From Desulfovibrio inopinatus DSM 10711 (GTDB taxonomy: Bacteria; Desulfobacterota; Desulfovibrionia; Desulfovibrionales; Desulfovibrionaceae), in assembly GCF_000429305.1 (NCBI RefSeq), contig NZ_AUBP01000012.1, positions 124,001-188,000 on the forward strand: a stretch of 64,000 bases of DNA, read 5' to 3'. Below are positions 7,526 to 16,828 of the stretch, one piece after another. Each line of letters opens with the position of its first letter. Within the stretch, counting starts at the first letter, position 1. Both the position numbers and the translations under genes were made by a program. The notes under the pieces were generated by a model. The model saw only the letters and a program-made list of their open reading frames with translations, was not told the origin of the DNA and ran no database searches.

Positions 7526-9856
7526 TTATTCCTGCTGCATCGCGGTGATAATTTCGCGCAACCGGGTAGACAGGTTTGCTAAATCAGACACGGCCTGAGC
7601 AGATTGAACCATTGCTTCAGCCGTTTCCGAAGCTGTGGCGTTAATTTCATCCGTAGAGCGGTTGATTTGCTCACTGGCCGCAGATTGTTCTTCTGAAGCC
7701 GTCGCAATGCTACGCACCTGGTCGGCCGTCTGTTCAACCATCGCGACGATTTCTTGCAATGCTGCACCCGCCATTTTTGCGGTCTCCGTCGTCCCCGAAA
7801 TTGCCTGTGTGGTCTCTTCGGTCGCCGTAATATTTTTCTTGGCACTGTCTTGAATAGATCGAATATATTGACCGACTTCATTGGTTGCTGTCATCGTCTT
7901 TTCTGCCAGCTTCCGCACTTCATCGGCCACAACGGCAAATCCTCGACCAGCATCGCCGGCACGAGCGGCTTCAATTGCCGCATTCAAGGCAAGAAGATTG
8001 GTTTGATCTGCGATGTCATTGATGACAGACATAATCTGTCCGATGCCTTCCGCTTGTTTACCAAGCTCTGACATATCGGCTTTAAGTCCTTCGGCTTTCG
8101 TATTCACCAGCGCAATGGTTCTCACGACATCATCGACATTCTTTTCCCCTTCCTGTGCCTTCTGCTTTGCTTCTTCAGCCATTTCAGCAGAACGTGCGGC
8201 ATTCTCCGCAACAGAAAGGACCGTCGCATTCATCTGCTCCATTGCCGTTGCGACCTCAGAGGTTCGATTGCGTTGATAGTCTGCACCACGAGTGGATTCC
8301 TCTATCTGCGCGGAGAGCTCTTCCGCAGCTGACGCGACTTGGTCGGCAATACCGTTGGCATCTTCCGCAGCTCGGGCGACCTTCTGATTTCGAGCGATAA
8401 GTTGATCTTCTTTGATTTTGATACCGGTAAAATCCATCACCGTAGTGAAGGCTCCAAGCAAATTACCATCAAGATCAAACAACGGAGCCGAAACAACAGA
8501 GATATACTTTAAATTGCCTTTCTGCGTCGTTACCTCGGTTTTTTGGAATAAACGTTTCTTCTCTTTGATAGCTCTGCACGTATTGGTTTCACGCTTCTCA
8601 CCATAAAAAAATTGAGAAAAGTCCTGACCCAAATAATCTTCAGGCTTTCCATCCAGGTCAAGGAGCTTCATGACCTCGACATTCAGCCATGTCAGCTCTC
8701 CTCCGACATTGACCACCATGAGCGGTGCGACAAGGTTTTTCAGCAACCCATCGGAAAACCCGACCTTCTCTTTGATCATGCCGTACATGGACATAATATC
8801 ATTTTTCAATACAAGCATCTCACAGACATAGTTATTTCCTTGTAATTGCGCCGTGAAATCTCCTTCAGCCACTTTTTCTGTAAAATTCTGTAACTGCTTT
8901 ACAGGACGAATCACAATACGGCCTAAAGCCAACATGATAACATTGACCAACAAGACGACAATAACAAGCCCGGAGATAAGCAAGATATTTCGCTGAGAAA
9001 CGGCAGCAGCATCAAGCTCGTCGACGTGAGCGCTCATCGCCACAATCCAACCTGTCTCCGGTACAATTTTGACCGCAGCTACCTTCTCTTGGCCTTCCCA
9101 AGTGTAATCGATAACACCAGTTTTTTGTGCTAAAGCCTGTTTTACAAAACTTTGATTATGACTTTTGTTCAAGACCAAATCTGAATTTGTTGCATGCGCG
9201 ATAAACTGGCCATCCGCATCAAGAAGATATGCATATCCATGTTTCCCGATCGAAATGGGAGCAAGCAAGTTTTTGGTAAACGAACCAAAATCGGAAAATA
9301 TAGCGACTCCGCCTATATTCTTTCCTTCAGCATTGACAATAGCTTTCGCCGTAGCAAAGGTGAGGCCCGAACCATCATCGCCTAAAACGATCACTTTTGG
9401 AGAGACAAAAGATTCGCTTCCAGTAAGGATAGCCTGACCGAAATCGGTATTGCTGACGGAATCAAGTTTCACATTCAGCCCAGGTTGAGATTCCTTAACA
9501 AGTATTTCCCCTTGAGCGTTAAAAACGACGATGGCCAACGTTGTTTTATACGCATTAAGGAATGCAGTGACAGCCTTTTGAGCGAGTCGTCCATCTCCTA
9601 ATAATGCAGCATTTTCTATTGCGTTTTGGCCTGATATAACCGAGGCCAAACTGATGTTACTTTCGATGTTCTCTTCCAACGAGCCAAGTATAGCTGTCGT
9701 GAAGACCTCGACTGTTTCCTCTCCAAGTTCTCTCGTGGTCTGCGATGTCGAAGAGGAAACGTAAAGAATGATGCCAGCGACACAGATAACAGTGATCGCT
9801 GAAATTATACCTGCTAGTAAGAAACTGATGCTGCGACAGTTTATTGTACGTCCCAT
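7526..9856 (-). CDS. methyl-accepting chemotaxis protein (Cache, HAMP, PAS, MCP signal domain)
   Basis: A 776-residue chemoreceptor. Transmembrane helix 1 (about 10-32) is followed by a periplasmic double-Cache-like sensor (about 35-285, with [14 protein letters not shown] and ending [16 protein letters not shown]). Transmembrane helix 2 (about 290-313), HAMP (about 313-365) and a cytoplasmic PAS domain (about 372-490) follow. The signalling tip [20 protein letters not shown] lies within the C-terminal coiled coil. The C-terminus has no NWETF-like pentapeptide. Cache receptors usually bind amino acids or organic acids. It is transcribed alone, with its own terminator downstream, and no che genes are nearby. 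Confidence 0.95.
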   Translation of the reverse strand: MGRTINCRSISFLLAGIISAITVICVAGIILYVSSSTSQTTRELGEETVEVFTTAILGSLEENIESNISLASVISGQNAIENAALLGDGRLAQKAVTAFLNAYKTTLAIVVFNAQGEILVKESQPGLNVKLDSVSNTDFGQAILTGSESFVSPKVIVLGDDGSGLTFATAKAIVNAEGKNIGGVAIFSDFGSFTKNLLAPISIGKHGYAYLLDADGQFIAHATNSDLVLNKSHNQSFVKQALAQKTGVIDYTWEGQEKVAAVKIVPETGWIVAMSAHVDELDAAAVSQRNILLISGLVIVVLLVNVIMLALGRIVIRPVKQLQNFTEKVAEGDFTAQLQGNNYVCEMLVLKNDIMSMYGMIKEKVGFSDGLLKNLVAPLMVVNVGGELTWLNVEVMKLLDLDGKPEDYLGQDFSQFFYGEKRETNTCRAIKEKKRLFQKTEVTTQKGNLKYISVVSAPLFDLDGNLLGAFTTVMDFTGIKIKEDQLIARNQKVARAAEDANGIADQVASAAEELSAQIEESTRGADYQRNRTSEVATAMEQMNATVLSVAENAARSAEMAEEAKQKAQEGEKNVDDVVRTIALVNTKAEGLKADMSELGKQAEGIGQIMSVINDIADQTNLLALNAAIEAARAGDAGRGFAVVADEVRKLAEKTMTATNEVGQYIRSIQDSAKKNITATEETTQAISGTTETAKMAGAALQEIVAMVEQTADQVRSIATASEEQSAASEQINRSTDEINATASETAEAMVQSAQAVSDLANLSTRLREIITAMQQE

Positions 9857-11264
9857 GGAGCAACTCCTTCAATCAACATAATGTCATACTGTACTCATTC
9901 ACTCATCACACAGCTTCTTTGCACTTACGGCAAAGATACAATAACAATAGAAGAGTAATTCCTGATTTTGGAAACCAAAGAGACCATCTTTTATGGCAGA
10001 GCCAAATACGCTGTTATGATTTCAGTCAATTTGACCACGCCGGACTCACCTTCACAACGTTGGACTTAAGCATACCTTCCGTTCGCGCAGGACTTCGAAA
10101 AAAGCTGCTGTACAGAGTATTTCAGAACTGCAAGGCGGAGAGAGCTTTCCCCCATCCAACATATATGTCGACATTCGGCCCCCAAACACAGGTTGATGTT
10201 CCCCAACATCTCTCTGTGGCGAATATCCCCTTCATGTTCCCCAACAGGGAAGGGGTATCCTTTTCACCGATGCGCTATCCATAGAACTGCGCCAGCAATG
10301 CGCAATTTATGCATTACAAGCCTCCTTTCTAGTCCCTCACACGGCAACAATGCAAATCTTTCACTCCCTGCAGATGACGCATGAAAGAACGTATACCATA
10401 TAAATCAGAAAGCACATAAAAAAGTCTGCTACACGAAATCTCATTCGCCATATTCAATACCATACAAAAGCAGAACTTATTCACGCAAAATCAAGAGCGA
10501 TCAACATCGCCGAAAATTCTAAGCATACGTAAAGAGAAGTCGACATCACAGCTCTTAGAAGGAGAACCTTCACAGCGTTCCAACAGGTCGAAGAAATAAA
10601 AAAACAGAATAATGGTGATGCGAATTCAAGAAAGTACATTACCAATTGGGAGAGGCACTCCACGCTCAGGAGATAAACCAGTATGGCAAATCTTGAAAGT
10701 AGAGACGTTGAAGTGAAAGCTTCGCGACGAAAAAGTCCTTTCATATTCCTTCAATCATAGCATGATCGAAGCTTCCTTGCCAAAGATCTCACGAAGCGGC
10801 ACCGCTTCATCAAACTGAAAACAAAAGACTTCAAGCCTAATGAATGTCCCCATAGCAAACCATGGCATGGCCGTTGCTCATGTGTAAATCGAGATGCGCA
10901 CGAAAAAACGACGATCATCGAATGGATCTCATCACGTCGCATTCCTCGAAAGAGCGTTACGCTATATGAATCCATCATGTGCAACTGTCAGAAATGAAAA
11001 AATACGCATACACAGAATTTCAAAAACTCGCAACCACGTCGCAGACAGTAGAACTCTTGTGATTGGTGTCATGGATATACCATACGCTTCATAAAATATT
11101 CTTCGTCTTATTATCGCGCACTAAAAGACATCATATAACGGAAACGAGCCTCCGCTATAAATACGACACTGTACATTTTTGCTACTTTTTTCCTTTCTCT
11201 TGATCTATGTCAAAGCGGGCAGACACGTATGTAGCTATATTGCTCTGTAAGGAGAACGTCTATC
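9857..11264. other. 1.4-kb gene-free region, lower GC
   Basis: A long stretch between the divergent MCP and membrane Fe-S protein genes. It is visibly more AT-rich than its neighbours. Only short open frames occur, such as 10481-10744 on the minus strand, without recognisable domains, consistent start signals or codon bias like the flanking genes. A good ribosome-binding site (AAGGAG) appears just before 11265. The region might hold decayed genes, an sRNA, or long regulatory DNA; I could not identify any of these. Confidence 0.5.
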
Positions 11265-12572
11265 ATGCCAATAGTTATTCGTGTCTTGGTCAGCTTTGCC
11301 AGCTTATTACTTGCTGCACATGCTCTTCGCATGGGCAACTTGGGACTATTCGGCGCGATATTGTGGTGTACGGCTCTTCTTTATACACGATATGCCTGGG
11401 CTCGATTGGTATTGATGTGTATTATGGTTGCTGGGGCCATCAACTGGCTACTTGTCGGCCATGACCTTATTCTCTTTCGCCACATGGCGAATGCGCCTTG
11501 GGTCCGTCTGTGTTTTATTATGACAACAGTGTTGGCGTTGACCGTTTCGGCTTTGGCTGTTTTAGCTACCCCCACCGCCAAAACGCTATTTCCACGGCAA
11601 AATGAGGCAGCACGAGCACAAGCCGGAGCATTCGTGTTGACGATAGCTCTTCTTGAAGCAGTACGCTCTATGGCGCCTTTTCCTCTCCTGTTGGTTGATC
11701 GCTTTTTTCCAGGATGGGGACAGCTCGAAATAATCTTCCTTGCGACCTATGCTGCATGGGTCGCCGGGCGACTTCTCAACCGCACCACGGCCAGACAAAC
11801 GCGCCGCTACACGTGGGCCTTGTTCTCAACCGCCTTCTTTGCACAATTATTTCTCGGCCTGGCTGGTATATCGCGCATGCTCATGACAGGCACTCTGCAT
11901 CTTCCTGTGCCTGCTTTGATTTTGGCCGGTCCGATATATCGAGGTCAGGGATACTTCATGCTCATCCTGTTTTCGGCCTCCGTCCTGATCCTCGGACCTG
12001 CGTGGTGCTCTCGCCTCTGCTATATCGGAGCGTGGGATGATATCTCCTGTCGCCGCATGATGCCGGGAAAAATGGGATTAGGAGGACGACCTGTTGCATG
12101 GAGAACAGTTACTCTGGTTTTCACCGTTGGTATGGCGGCGTTCTTCGGATGGAAGCAGGCTTCTCCAACCGTAGCCGTTTCCGTTGCAGCCGGATTTGGA
12201 CTTATCGGACTTGCATTTATGGCGGCATCTTCGAGAAACGGCCACATGCTCCACTGCACGCTATGGTGCCCTATGGGACTCATTGCCAATATTTGGGGGA
12301 AACTCAGTCCATGGCGCATCATTATTAGCCAAGACTGCACGGCCTGCGGAGCCTGTTCCCGCGTCTGCCGTTACGATGCGTTGACCGCTCTCGACCTTGA
12401 ACGCAAAAAGCCAGGTCTTGCGTGCACACTCTGTGGAGATTGCATCGGGGTGTGCAATAAAAACCATATAGGCTATGGTATTTATAATCGTTCCTCCCGA
12501 AAGGCTGAACATGTCTTTCTTGCATTGGCAGCAGGACTCCATGCCGTCTTTCTCGGGGTGGCTCGTATATAA
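11265..12572 (+). CDS. NapH-like membrane protein with two 4Fe-4S clusters
   Basis: A 435-residue polytopic membrane protein with about eight hydrophobic segments. It has two intramembrane Cys motifs, CSRLC (248-252) and CTLWCP (331-336), followed by two ferredoxin-like clusters, CTACGACSRVC (358-368) and CTLCGDCIGVC (387-397). This layout matches the NapH/CcoG/RdxA superfamily of quinol-linked or maturation electron carriers. AAGGAG precedes the start. It heads a gene set with a cupin, sulfite reductase and multihaem cytochromes, so it probably passes membrane electrons to one of them. Its direct partner is inference. Confidence 0.85.
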   Translation: MPIVIRVLVSFASLLLAAHALRMGNLGLFGAILWCTALLYTRYAWARLVLMCIMVAGAINWLLVGHDLILFRHMANAPWVRLCFIMTTVLALTVSALAVLATPTAKTLFPRQNEAARAQAGAFVLTIALLEAVRSMAPFPLLLVDRFFPGWGQLEIIFLATYAAWVAGRLLNRTTARQTRRYTWALFSTAFFAQLFLGLAGISRMLMTGTLHLPVPALILAGPIYRGQGYFMLILFSASVLILGPAWCSRLCYIGAWDDISCRRMMPGKMGLGGRPVAWRTVTLVFTVGMAAFFGWKQASPTVAVSVAAGFGLIGLAFMAASSRNGHMLHCTLWCPMGLIANIWGKLSPWRIIISQDCTACGACSRVCRYDALTALDLERKKPGLACTLCGDCIGVCNKNHIGYGIYNRSSRKAEHVFLALAAGLHAVFLGVARI

Positions 12573-12610
12573 CGCCGTGCCCCGTCACCAGCAAACAGAA
12601 GGAGAACAGA

Positions 12611-12925
12611 ATGAAGACACTGAATATTTTCGAGAAAGGGCCTTTTCAGGAAAAAGGAATGGGATCGCTTCTCGTTCATGATTCGCCCTATTTCAAAATC
12701 CTCAACTTTAATTTTGAACCGGGCCAAGAATTGCCGATTCATTCGCATGATATCGAAGGGGAACTCATGCTCACCGTTGTCGAAGGAGAAGGAGAATTCC
12801 TCGGAGAAAACAAGACACTCCCCGCCAAGGCTGGAGATGTCTTGATTGCCGATATCGCCGAACCTCATGGTGTGCGTGCAACAACCCGCATGCGTGTCCT
12901 TGTTTGCATTGCACCTCCAATTTAA
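12611..12925 (+). CDS. small cupin-domain protein
   Basis: A 104-residue single cupin barrel: IHSHDIEGELMLTVVEGEGEF forms the first motif and PAKAGDVLIADIAEPHG the second, with His and Glu residues suited to binding one metal ion. It has a strong ribosome-binding site (GAAGGAGAACAG) and begins 38 bases after the membrane Fe-S gene, so the two are probably co-transcribed. Such stand-alone cupins are often sensors or small-molecule binders; the function here is unknown. Confidence 0.85.
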   Translation: MKTLNIFEKGPFQEKGMGSLLVHDSPYFKILNFNFEPGQELPIHSHDIEGELMLTVVEGEGEFLGENKTLPAKAGDVLIADIAEPHGVRATTRMRVLVCIAPPI

Positions 12926-12945
12926 TGCACAACGAACTCTCCTAG

Positions 12946-12970
12946 CAGCCGCTCCATTTGGGAGCGGCTG
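12946..12970. terminator. 10-bp stem-loop after the cupin gene
   Basis: CAGCCGCTCC (12946-12955) and GGAGCGGCTG (12961-12970) enclose five bases. It lies 20 bases after the cupin stop and 41 bases before the sulfite reductase start. There is no T-run on the plus strand, so it may only attenuate or shape mRNA ends. Confidence 0.55.
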
Positions 12971-13011
12971 ATTGTGAACAACAACCCCATGCACCTCAAC
13001 CCCACATACAT

Positions 13012-13644
13012 ATGAAGAATCCGACTCCCAGCATTGATGTCGTCAAACCCAGAATCGCCATGGGTGATGTTTCGCGTGAACAATGGGATAACTTGACCGA
13101 CGTTATTCATCGCTACGATATCCCCAATATCAAACTCACTTCAGGACAACGTATATTATTGTCGGGATTCGACCCCAAAGACAAACCAGCCATTCTCGCT
13201 GATATTATCGGTGATAACAAATCAATGGCTCCTATCCCACATTACGTTCAAGCATGCCCAGGAACCAAAGGATGCAAATTCGCCGTTGCCGACGCTTTGC
13301 ACCTCGGAGAACAATTGGAAGCCCTTGTGTCCGGCATAGATTTGCCGGCTAAAGTCAAAATCGGGGTTTCAGCCTGTCCACGATGTTGTGCCGAATCACG
13401 GGTACGAGACCTGGGATTCTTAGCCAAAAAAAACGGCTGGACGGTAACGTTTGGCGGGAACGCTGGCGCCCGACCGCGTATTGCGGACGTTGTTGCCGAA
13501 GGTCTCAATGATGAAGAGGCTCTTGATGTCGCCAAACGGCTTCTCGAATTCTATGCGACCCAGTGCAAAACACGTATTCGAACAGCCCGATTTGTCGACC
13601 GGGTGGGTGGAATCGAAACCATTAAAAATGGGATCGACCTGTGA
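13012..13644 (+). CDS. assimilatory-type (low-spin) sulfite reductase
   Basis: A 210-residue sirohaem/4Fe-4S protein. The cluster-binding Cys motif appears as CPGTKGC (C-x5-C) and CPRCC (C-x3-C), the arrangement of the nitrite/sulfite reductase domain. The size matches the small monomeric assimilatory-type sulfite reductase known from Desulfovibrio vulgaris, rather than DsrAB or CysI. The ATG at 13012 is chosen; an in-frame TTG at 12958 would start inside the stem-loop. Its stop overlaps the next gene's GTG start by four bases, so translational coupling is likely. It could reduce sulfite or nitrite to the level of sulfide or ammonia; its physiological substrate is uncertain. Confidence 0.88.
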   Translation: MKNPTPSIDVVKPRIAMGDVSREQWDNLTDVIHRYDIPNIKLTSGQRILLSGFDPKDKPAILADIIGDNKSMAPIPHYVQACPGTKGCKFAVADALHLGEQLEALVSGIDLPAKVKIGVSACPRCCAESRVRDLGFLAKKNGWTVTFGGNAGARPRIADVVAEGLNDEEALDVAKRLLEFYATQCKTRIRTARFVDRVGGIETIKNGIDL

Positions 13645-14501
13645 CAACACTCCCGTGTCCGTCTGTCCCTCCAACGACGTGGACAGCCGAATCTGCACGA
13701 CGCTATTTTATGAGGCTGGCCGGGATAACCACAACCCCGGCTTGCCCAAAATGCGACGAGCACACGACATATGGGCTACGTGATGGACGCTTTCGGTGTA
13801 GTCGATGCAAGTATACGTTCCATTGCTTTTCTCGACGGTGGATCAACCGGGGAAACCTGCCTCCAGAATACTGGGCTATCATTTTGGTCGCTTTTATTGA
13901 CGGAAAGCCCGTGGCAAACACCGCAGATGCTCTCAAGTTAACATATCAAACGGTATACAAAGCCTTCATGACGATTCGTCTCGCCATTCTCGCCCAACAC
14001 CCCGATGTTGCGGCTCGATTACTCGACAATCGCAACGAGCCCGTCAAATACTGTCCGAATATCGAAGACGATGATGACGCCGTTTGCCTGGAATGCCGTT
14101 CTCCCGTGTTTGGTGTTGCAGAAGAAGCTGGTATCGTCCGGATGCAAATGCTTCCAGGGCGCGCTGCCCGCGACGTCTTCAGTCTCCCTCTCGCGCTCAA
14201 AACGTGGAGAACAATGGTCTACTGCGAAGCAACACCACCATGGGACACCTTGTTGTTTTGTTGCTGCAAAAAAGCCAAACGTATCTTTTTCTCCAAATTC
14301 ACCGATAAATCATTTCGTTTCGATCAGGGACAATTTCGGTCATTTTCCGAAACATGGCTTCATCATTACCATTGTTTGTCACCGGAAATGTCCCATCTCT
14401 ACATTGCTGAACTCGTCTTACGCTTCAATATAGCCGAACAAGAACAATTTTCCATCCTTGCAAAACATCTGTTGTCTTTCGTGCCAAAACGTAACGACTG
14501 A
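13641..14501 (+). CDS. domesticated IS1595-type transposase-like zinc-ribbon protein
   Basis: A 286-residue protein starting with GTG, overlapping the sulfite reductase stop. Its N-terminal third matches the DNA-binding part of ISXO2/IS1595 transposases: a zinc ribbon with CPKC (35-38) and CSRC (53-56), then LPPEYWAIILVAFIDGKPV, and an HTH-like segment (ALKLTYQTVYKAFMTIR). The catalytic domain seems degraded. Where the DE(x)YIGG signature should precede the VFG strand, the sequence reads VCLECRSPVFGV, and no obvious DDE triad is visible. No terminal inverted repeats were seen. The C-terminal half is Cys-rich, including CCC at 207-209. Its position inside a redox operon suggests a transcription factor or redox sensor; this is inference. 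Confidence 0.7.
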   Translation: MTTLPCPSVPPTTWTAESARRYFMRLAGITTTPACPKCDEHTTYGLRDGRFRCSRCKYTFHCFSRRWINRGNLPPEYWAIILVAFIDGKPVANTADALKLTYQTVYKAFMTIRLAILAQHPDVAARLLDNRNEPVKYCPNIEDDDDAVCLECRSPVFGVAEEAGIVRMQMLPGRAARDVFSLPLALKTWRTMVYCEATPPWDTLLFCCCKKAKRIFFSKFTDKSFRFDQGQFRSFSETWLHHYHCLSPEMSHLYIAELVLRFNIAEQEQFSILAKHLLSFVPKRND

Positions 14502-14607
14502 AAAAATCGTTCCTCTCCCATGCAAAACCTGTCATGATCTTTTGAATAGGTGGACTCTCTTCCGTGCACACACGTGCATTGGGTCCCATACAAGACAGGA
14601 GGCGCGC

Positions 14608-15183
14608 ATGACATCTCCCAAGAATATTCTTCTCCCCCTTGTCTGTATCGTTGTCGGCATGGTCCTCGCTTTTCCAGTGTTCATGATTGCCATGAGTGCC
14701 ATGGTGAGTACGTCAACACCGGAATTCTGTCGAAGCTGCCACGAAATCGAACCCGCAGTGGATAACTGGAGATTGTCCACTCACGTCAACAATGCACAAG
14801 GTCTTTCCGCTTCATGTATGGACTGTCACCTTCCTCCTCCGGAAAAGACACTGACGTTCTTTGTTGCCAAAACGTATCATGGCATCAAGGACTACTGGGG
14901 GCACCTCACGGAAGGCGCTGATGGGTACGATCGACTTGCCGCCAAACAGGCCGTGTATGAACACTTCGACAATACCACGTGCCTGAAATGTCACCAAAAC
15001 ATTCTCTATATCCCCAACCGACGCGGTGCCATGCTCGCTCACCGCGCCGTGCTGTATGCCCGTCCGGGAAATGAGAAGAAATGCACGGACTGTCACCGTG
15101 ACCTCGTGCATGAACCCAGGCATCTCTTCAACTATAAGCAGTTCGACCTCCCCTATCAGGCGAACGGACTGCCGAACCTCTAA
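14608..15183 (+). CDS. tetrahaem NapC/NrfH-type quinol dehydrogenase (HaoC-like)
   Basis: A 191-residue membrane-anchored cytochrome c. One N-terminal transmembrane helix (about 8-32) is followed by four CxxCH haem sites at Cys 41, 70, 125 and 159. This is the NrfH/NapC family, which oxidises membrane quinol and hands electrons to a periplasmic partner. The start at 14608 has an AGGAGG Shine-Dalgarno; upstream in-frame starts lack one. It is followed after 24 bases by the octahaem cytochrome, so the pair resembles the HaoC-HaoA modules of epsilonproteobacteria more than NrfH-NrfA. Confidence 0.9.
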   Translation: MTSPKNILLPLVCIVVGMVLAFPVFMIAMSAMVSTSTPEFCRSCHEIEPAVDNWRLSTHVNNAQGLSASCMDCHLPPPEKTLTFFVAKTYHGIKDYWGHLTEGADGYDRLAAKQAVYEHFDNTTCLKCHQNILYIPNRRGAMLAHRAVLYARPGNEKKCTDCHRDLVHEPRHLFNYKQFDLPYQANGLPNL

Positions 15184-15207
15184 ACCCACCAGCATGGAGG
15201 CAGAGAC

Positions 15208-16656
15208 ATGAAGACGACACTGCGGACACGGTTCTCTATCCTCGGTCTGGCGCTCCTTCTGGCCTTGGCCATTGTCGGAGTCGTTGCGGCCCAGGATACA
15301 TCGAGCCAGAGCACAGCGTCCGAGGCCGGAGGAAAGACACCCAATTTCAGTACAGCAAAGGACTTTCGCATCAGTCGTGCCATGACCGATCAAGCCGTTG
15401 CCTGTATCGAATGTCACAAACAAACAACTCCGGGTATTTTCGGCGACTGGGCCAAAAGCCGACATGCATCTGCTAATATTTCATGCATTGACTGCCACAT
15501 GGCGAAACCCGAAGATAATGATATCGCCACCGATCACGCGAAGTATTATGACCGTGCCGAACTTCCCTATGGCAAACGACAATATGAAGTCCCGGTGGCG
15601 GCCGTGGTCACCCCCAAAGATTGCTCCCGCTGCCACCCGGATGAAGCCGAACAATATAGCCGAAGCAAACACGCAAATACATTGGAAATCATCTGGAAAA
15701 TCGACCCCTGGCTCAACGACGGTATGAACTCGGCCATAGAACGAAAAACCGGTTGTTTTGCCTGTCACGGCACTATTGTCGCCATGAAAGACGGAAAAGT
15801 CGATCCGGCCACGTGGCCCAATGTCGGCGTCGGCCGTTTGAATCTCGACGGCTCCAAGGGCTCGTGCACCTCCTGTCACACGCGGCACCGCTTCAACACG
15901 GCCGAAGCCAGAAAGCCCGATGCATGTGATCAGTGTCACCTGGGTCCGGATCACCCGCAAATTGAAATTTTTGAAGAATCAAAACACGGCGCTATCTATA
16001 GTGCCTATCAAAGCGAATACAATTTCGATGCGGCTCCAGGCACCTGGACGGCCGGCGTCGATTACCGCGCCCCCACCTGCGCGGCATGCCACATGTCGGG
16101 TACCGGCACAGTAAGAACCTCGCACGACGTCACGGAACGGTTGTCGTGGGAAACCCAAGCTCCATTGACGGTTCGTCCTTCGGACTTTGCCGCCTTTCCG
16201 GCCAAGACCGATTGGAAGGTGGAACGCGACAAGATGAAGAATGTCTGCCAGCAATGCCATTCCGATGGTTGGATTAATGACTTCTACACCGGTTTTGACG
16301 GTGCAGTCGAAGAATACAACACGGTGTATTTCATCCCGGCCAAGAAAAAACTTGATGAAATGTATGAAAAGGGCGTCATTAGCAAAGACAAATTCTTTGA
16401 TGAAGGCATTGAGGTCGAATTCTACGAACTCTGGCACCACGAAGGACGACGTGCTCGCATGGGAACCATGATGATGGCTCCGGACTACGCGTGGTGGCAC
16501 GGTTTCTATGAACTGAAAAAGCGCTACAACAACTACATGGAAGAAGCCAGTCATCTGATCGACACCGGAGAAAAGGCGTATCGGTATCCTGGATACCCCG
16601 CAGCAACGGGAAGCACCCAAAAGCCACCGCAAATCTTCGGTTCCAGCAGTAAATAA
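15208..16656 (+). CDS. octahaem c-type cytochrome, hydroxylamine oxidoreductase family
   Basis: A 482-residue periplasmic protein with a signal peptide (about 1-28) and eight CxxCH sites at Cys 66, 93, 139, 183, 220, 240, 291 and 347. There is no CxxCK site, so it is not a pentahaem NrfA. Haem spacing and the C-terminal helical part fit the octahaem HAO family. In ammonia oxidisers a C-terminal Tyr crosslinks the P460 haem; reductive members lack it. Here APDYAWWHGFYEL contains Tyr 427 in roughly the right region, but only an alignment can decide. With the NrfH-like partner just upstream, quinol-driven reduction of nitrite or hydroxylamine to ammonia is the likeliest role. Confidence 0.88.
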   Translation: MKTTLRTRFSILGLALLLALAIVGVVAAQDTSSQSTASEAGGKTPNFSTAKDFRISRAMTDQAVACIECHKQTTPGIFGDWAKSRHASANISCIDCHMAKPEDNDIATDHAKYYDRAELPYGKRQYEVPVAAVVTPKDCSRCHPDEAEQYSRSKHANTLEIIWKIDPWLNDGMNSAIERKTGCFACHGTIVAMKDGKVDPATWPNVGVGRLNLDGSKGSCTSCHTRHRFNTAEARKPDACDQCHLGPDHPQIEIFEESKHGAIYSAYQSEYNFDAAPGTWTAGVDYRAPTCAACHMSGTGTVRTSHDVTERLSWETQAPLTVRPSDFAAFPAKTDWKVERDKMKNVCQQCHSDGWINDFYTGFDGAVEEYNTVYFIPAKKKLDEMYEKGVISKDKFFDEGIEVEFYELWHHEGRRARMGTMMMAPDYAWWHGFYELKKRYNNYMEEASHLIDTGEKAYRYPGYPAATGSTQKPPQIFGSSSK

Positions 16657-16678
16657 GCGTTCTGTCTTACTCCACCGT

Positions 16679-16714
16679 CATGCCTCTCAGCACATCCACT
16701 GTGCGAGAGGCATG
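16679..16714 (+). terminator. stem-loop after the octahaem cytochrome gene
   Basis: CATGCCTCTC (16679-16688) pairs with GAGAGGCATG (16705-16714). The stem continues inside as GCACA/TGTGC after one bulged A. It ends the redox locus 22 bases after the stop codon. The following sequence is only moderately T-rich. Confidence 0.7.
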
Positions 16715-16828
16715 ACGCGTCTTTCAGGAGTGTCCTTCATCTTGATGGAATACCCTCTTTTATAGTAGCCAGGGTTGCAGTTAGTCGAATCGGCGCTTCT
16801 GCCATGCATTTTTTTCACTGAGCGTACC

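Noticed and set aside
10481-10744. An 87-codon hydrophobic open frame on the minus strand in the gene-free stretch
   Set aside because: Poor ribosome-binding site spacing, no family resemblance, and such lengths occur by chance in AT-rich DNA.
13641-14501. A complete IS1595-family insertion sequence
   Set aside because: No terminal inverted repeats or target duplication were seen and the catalytic signature is missing, so only a domesticated gene is claimed.
15208-16656. Pentahaem cytochrome c nitrite reductase NrfA
   Set aside because: Eight CxxCH sites and no CxxCK motif; the protein belongs with the octahaem cytochromes.
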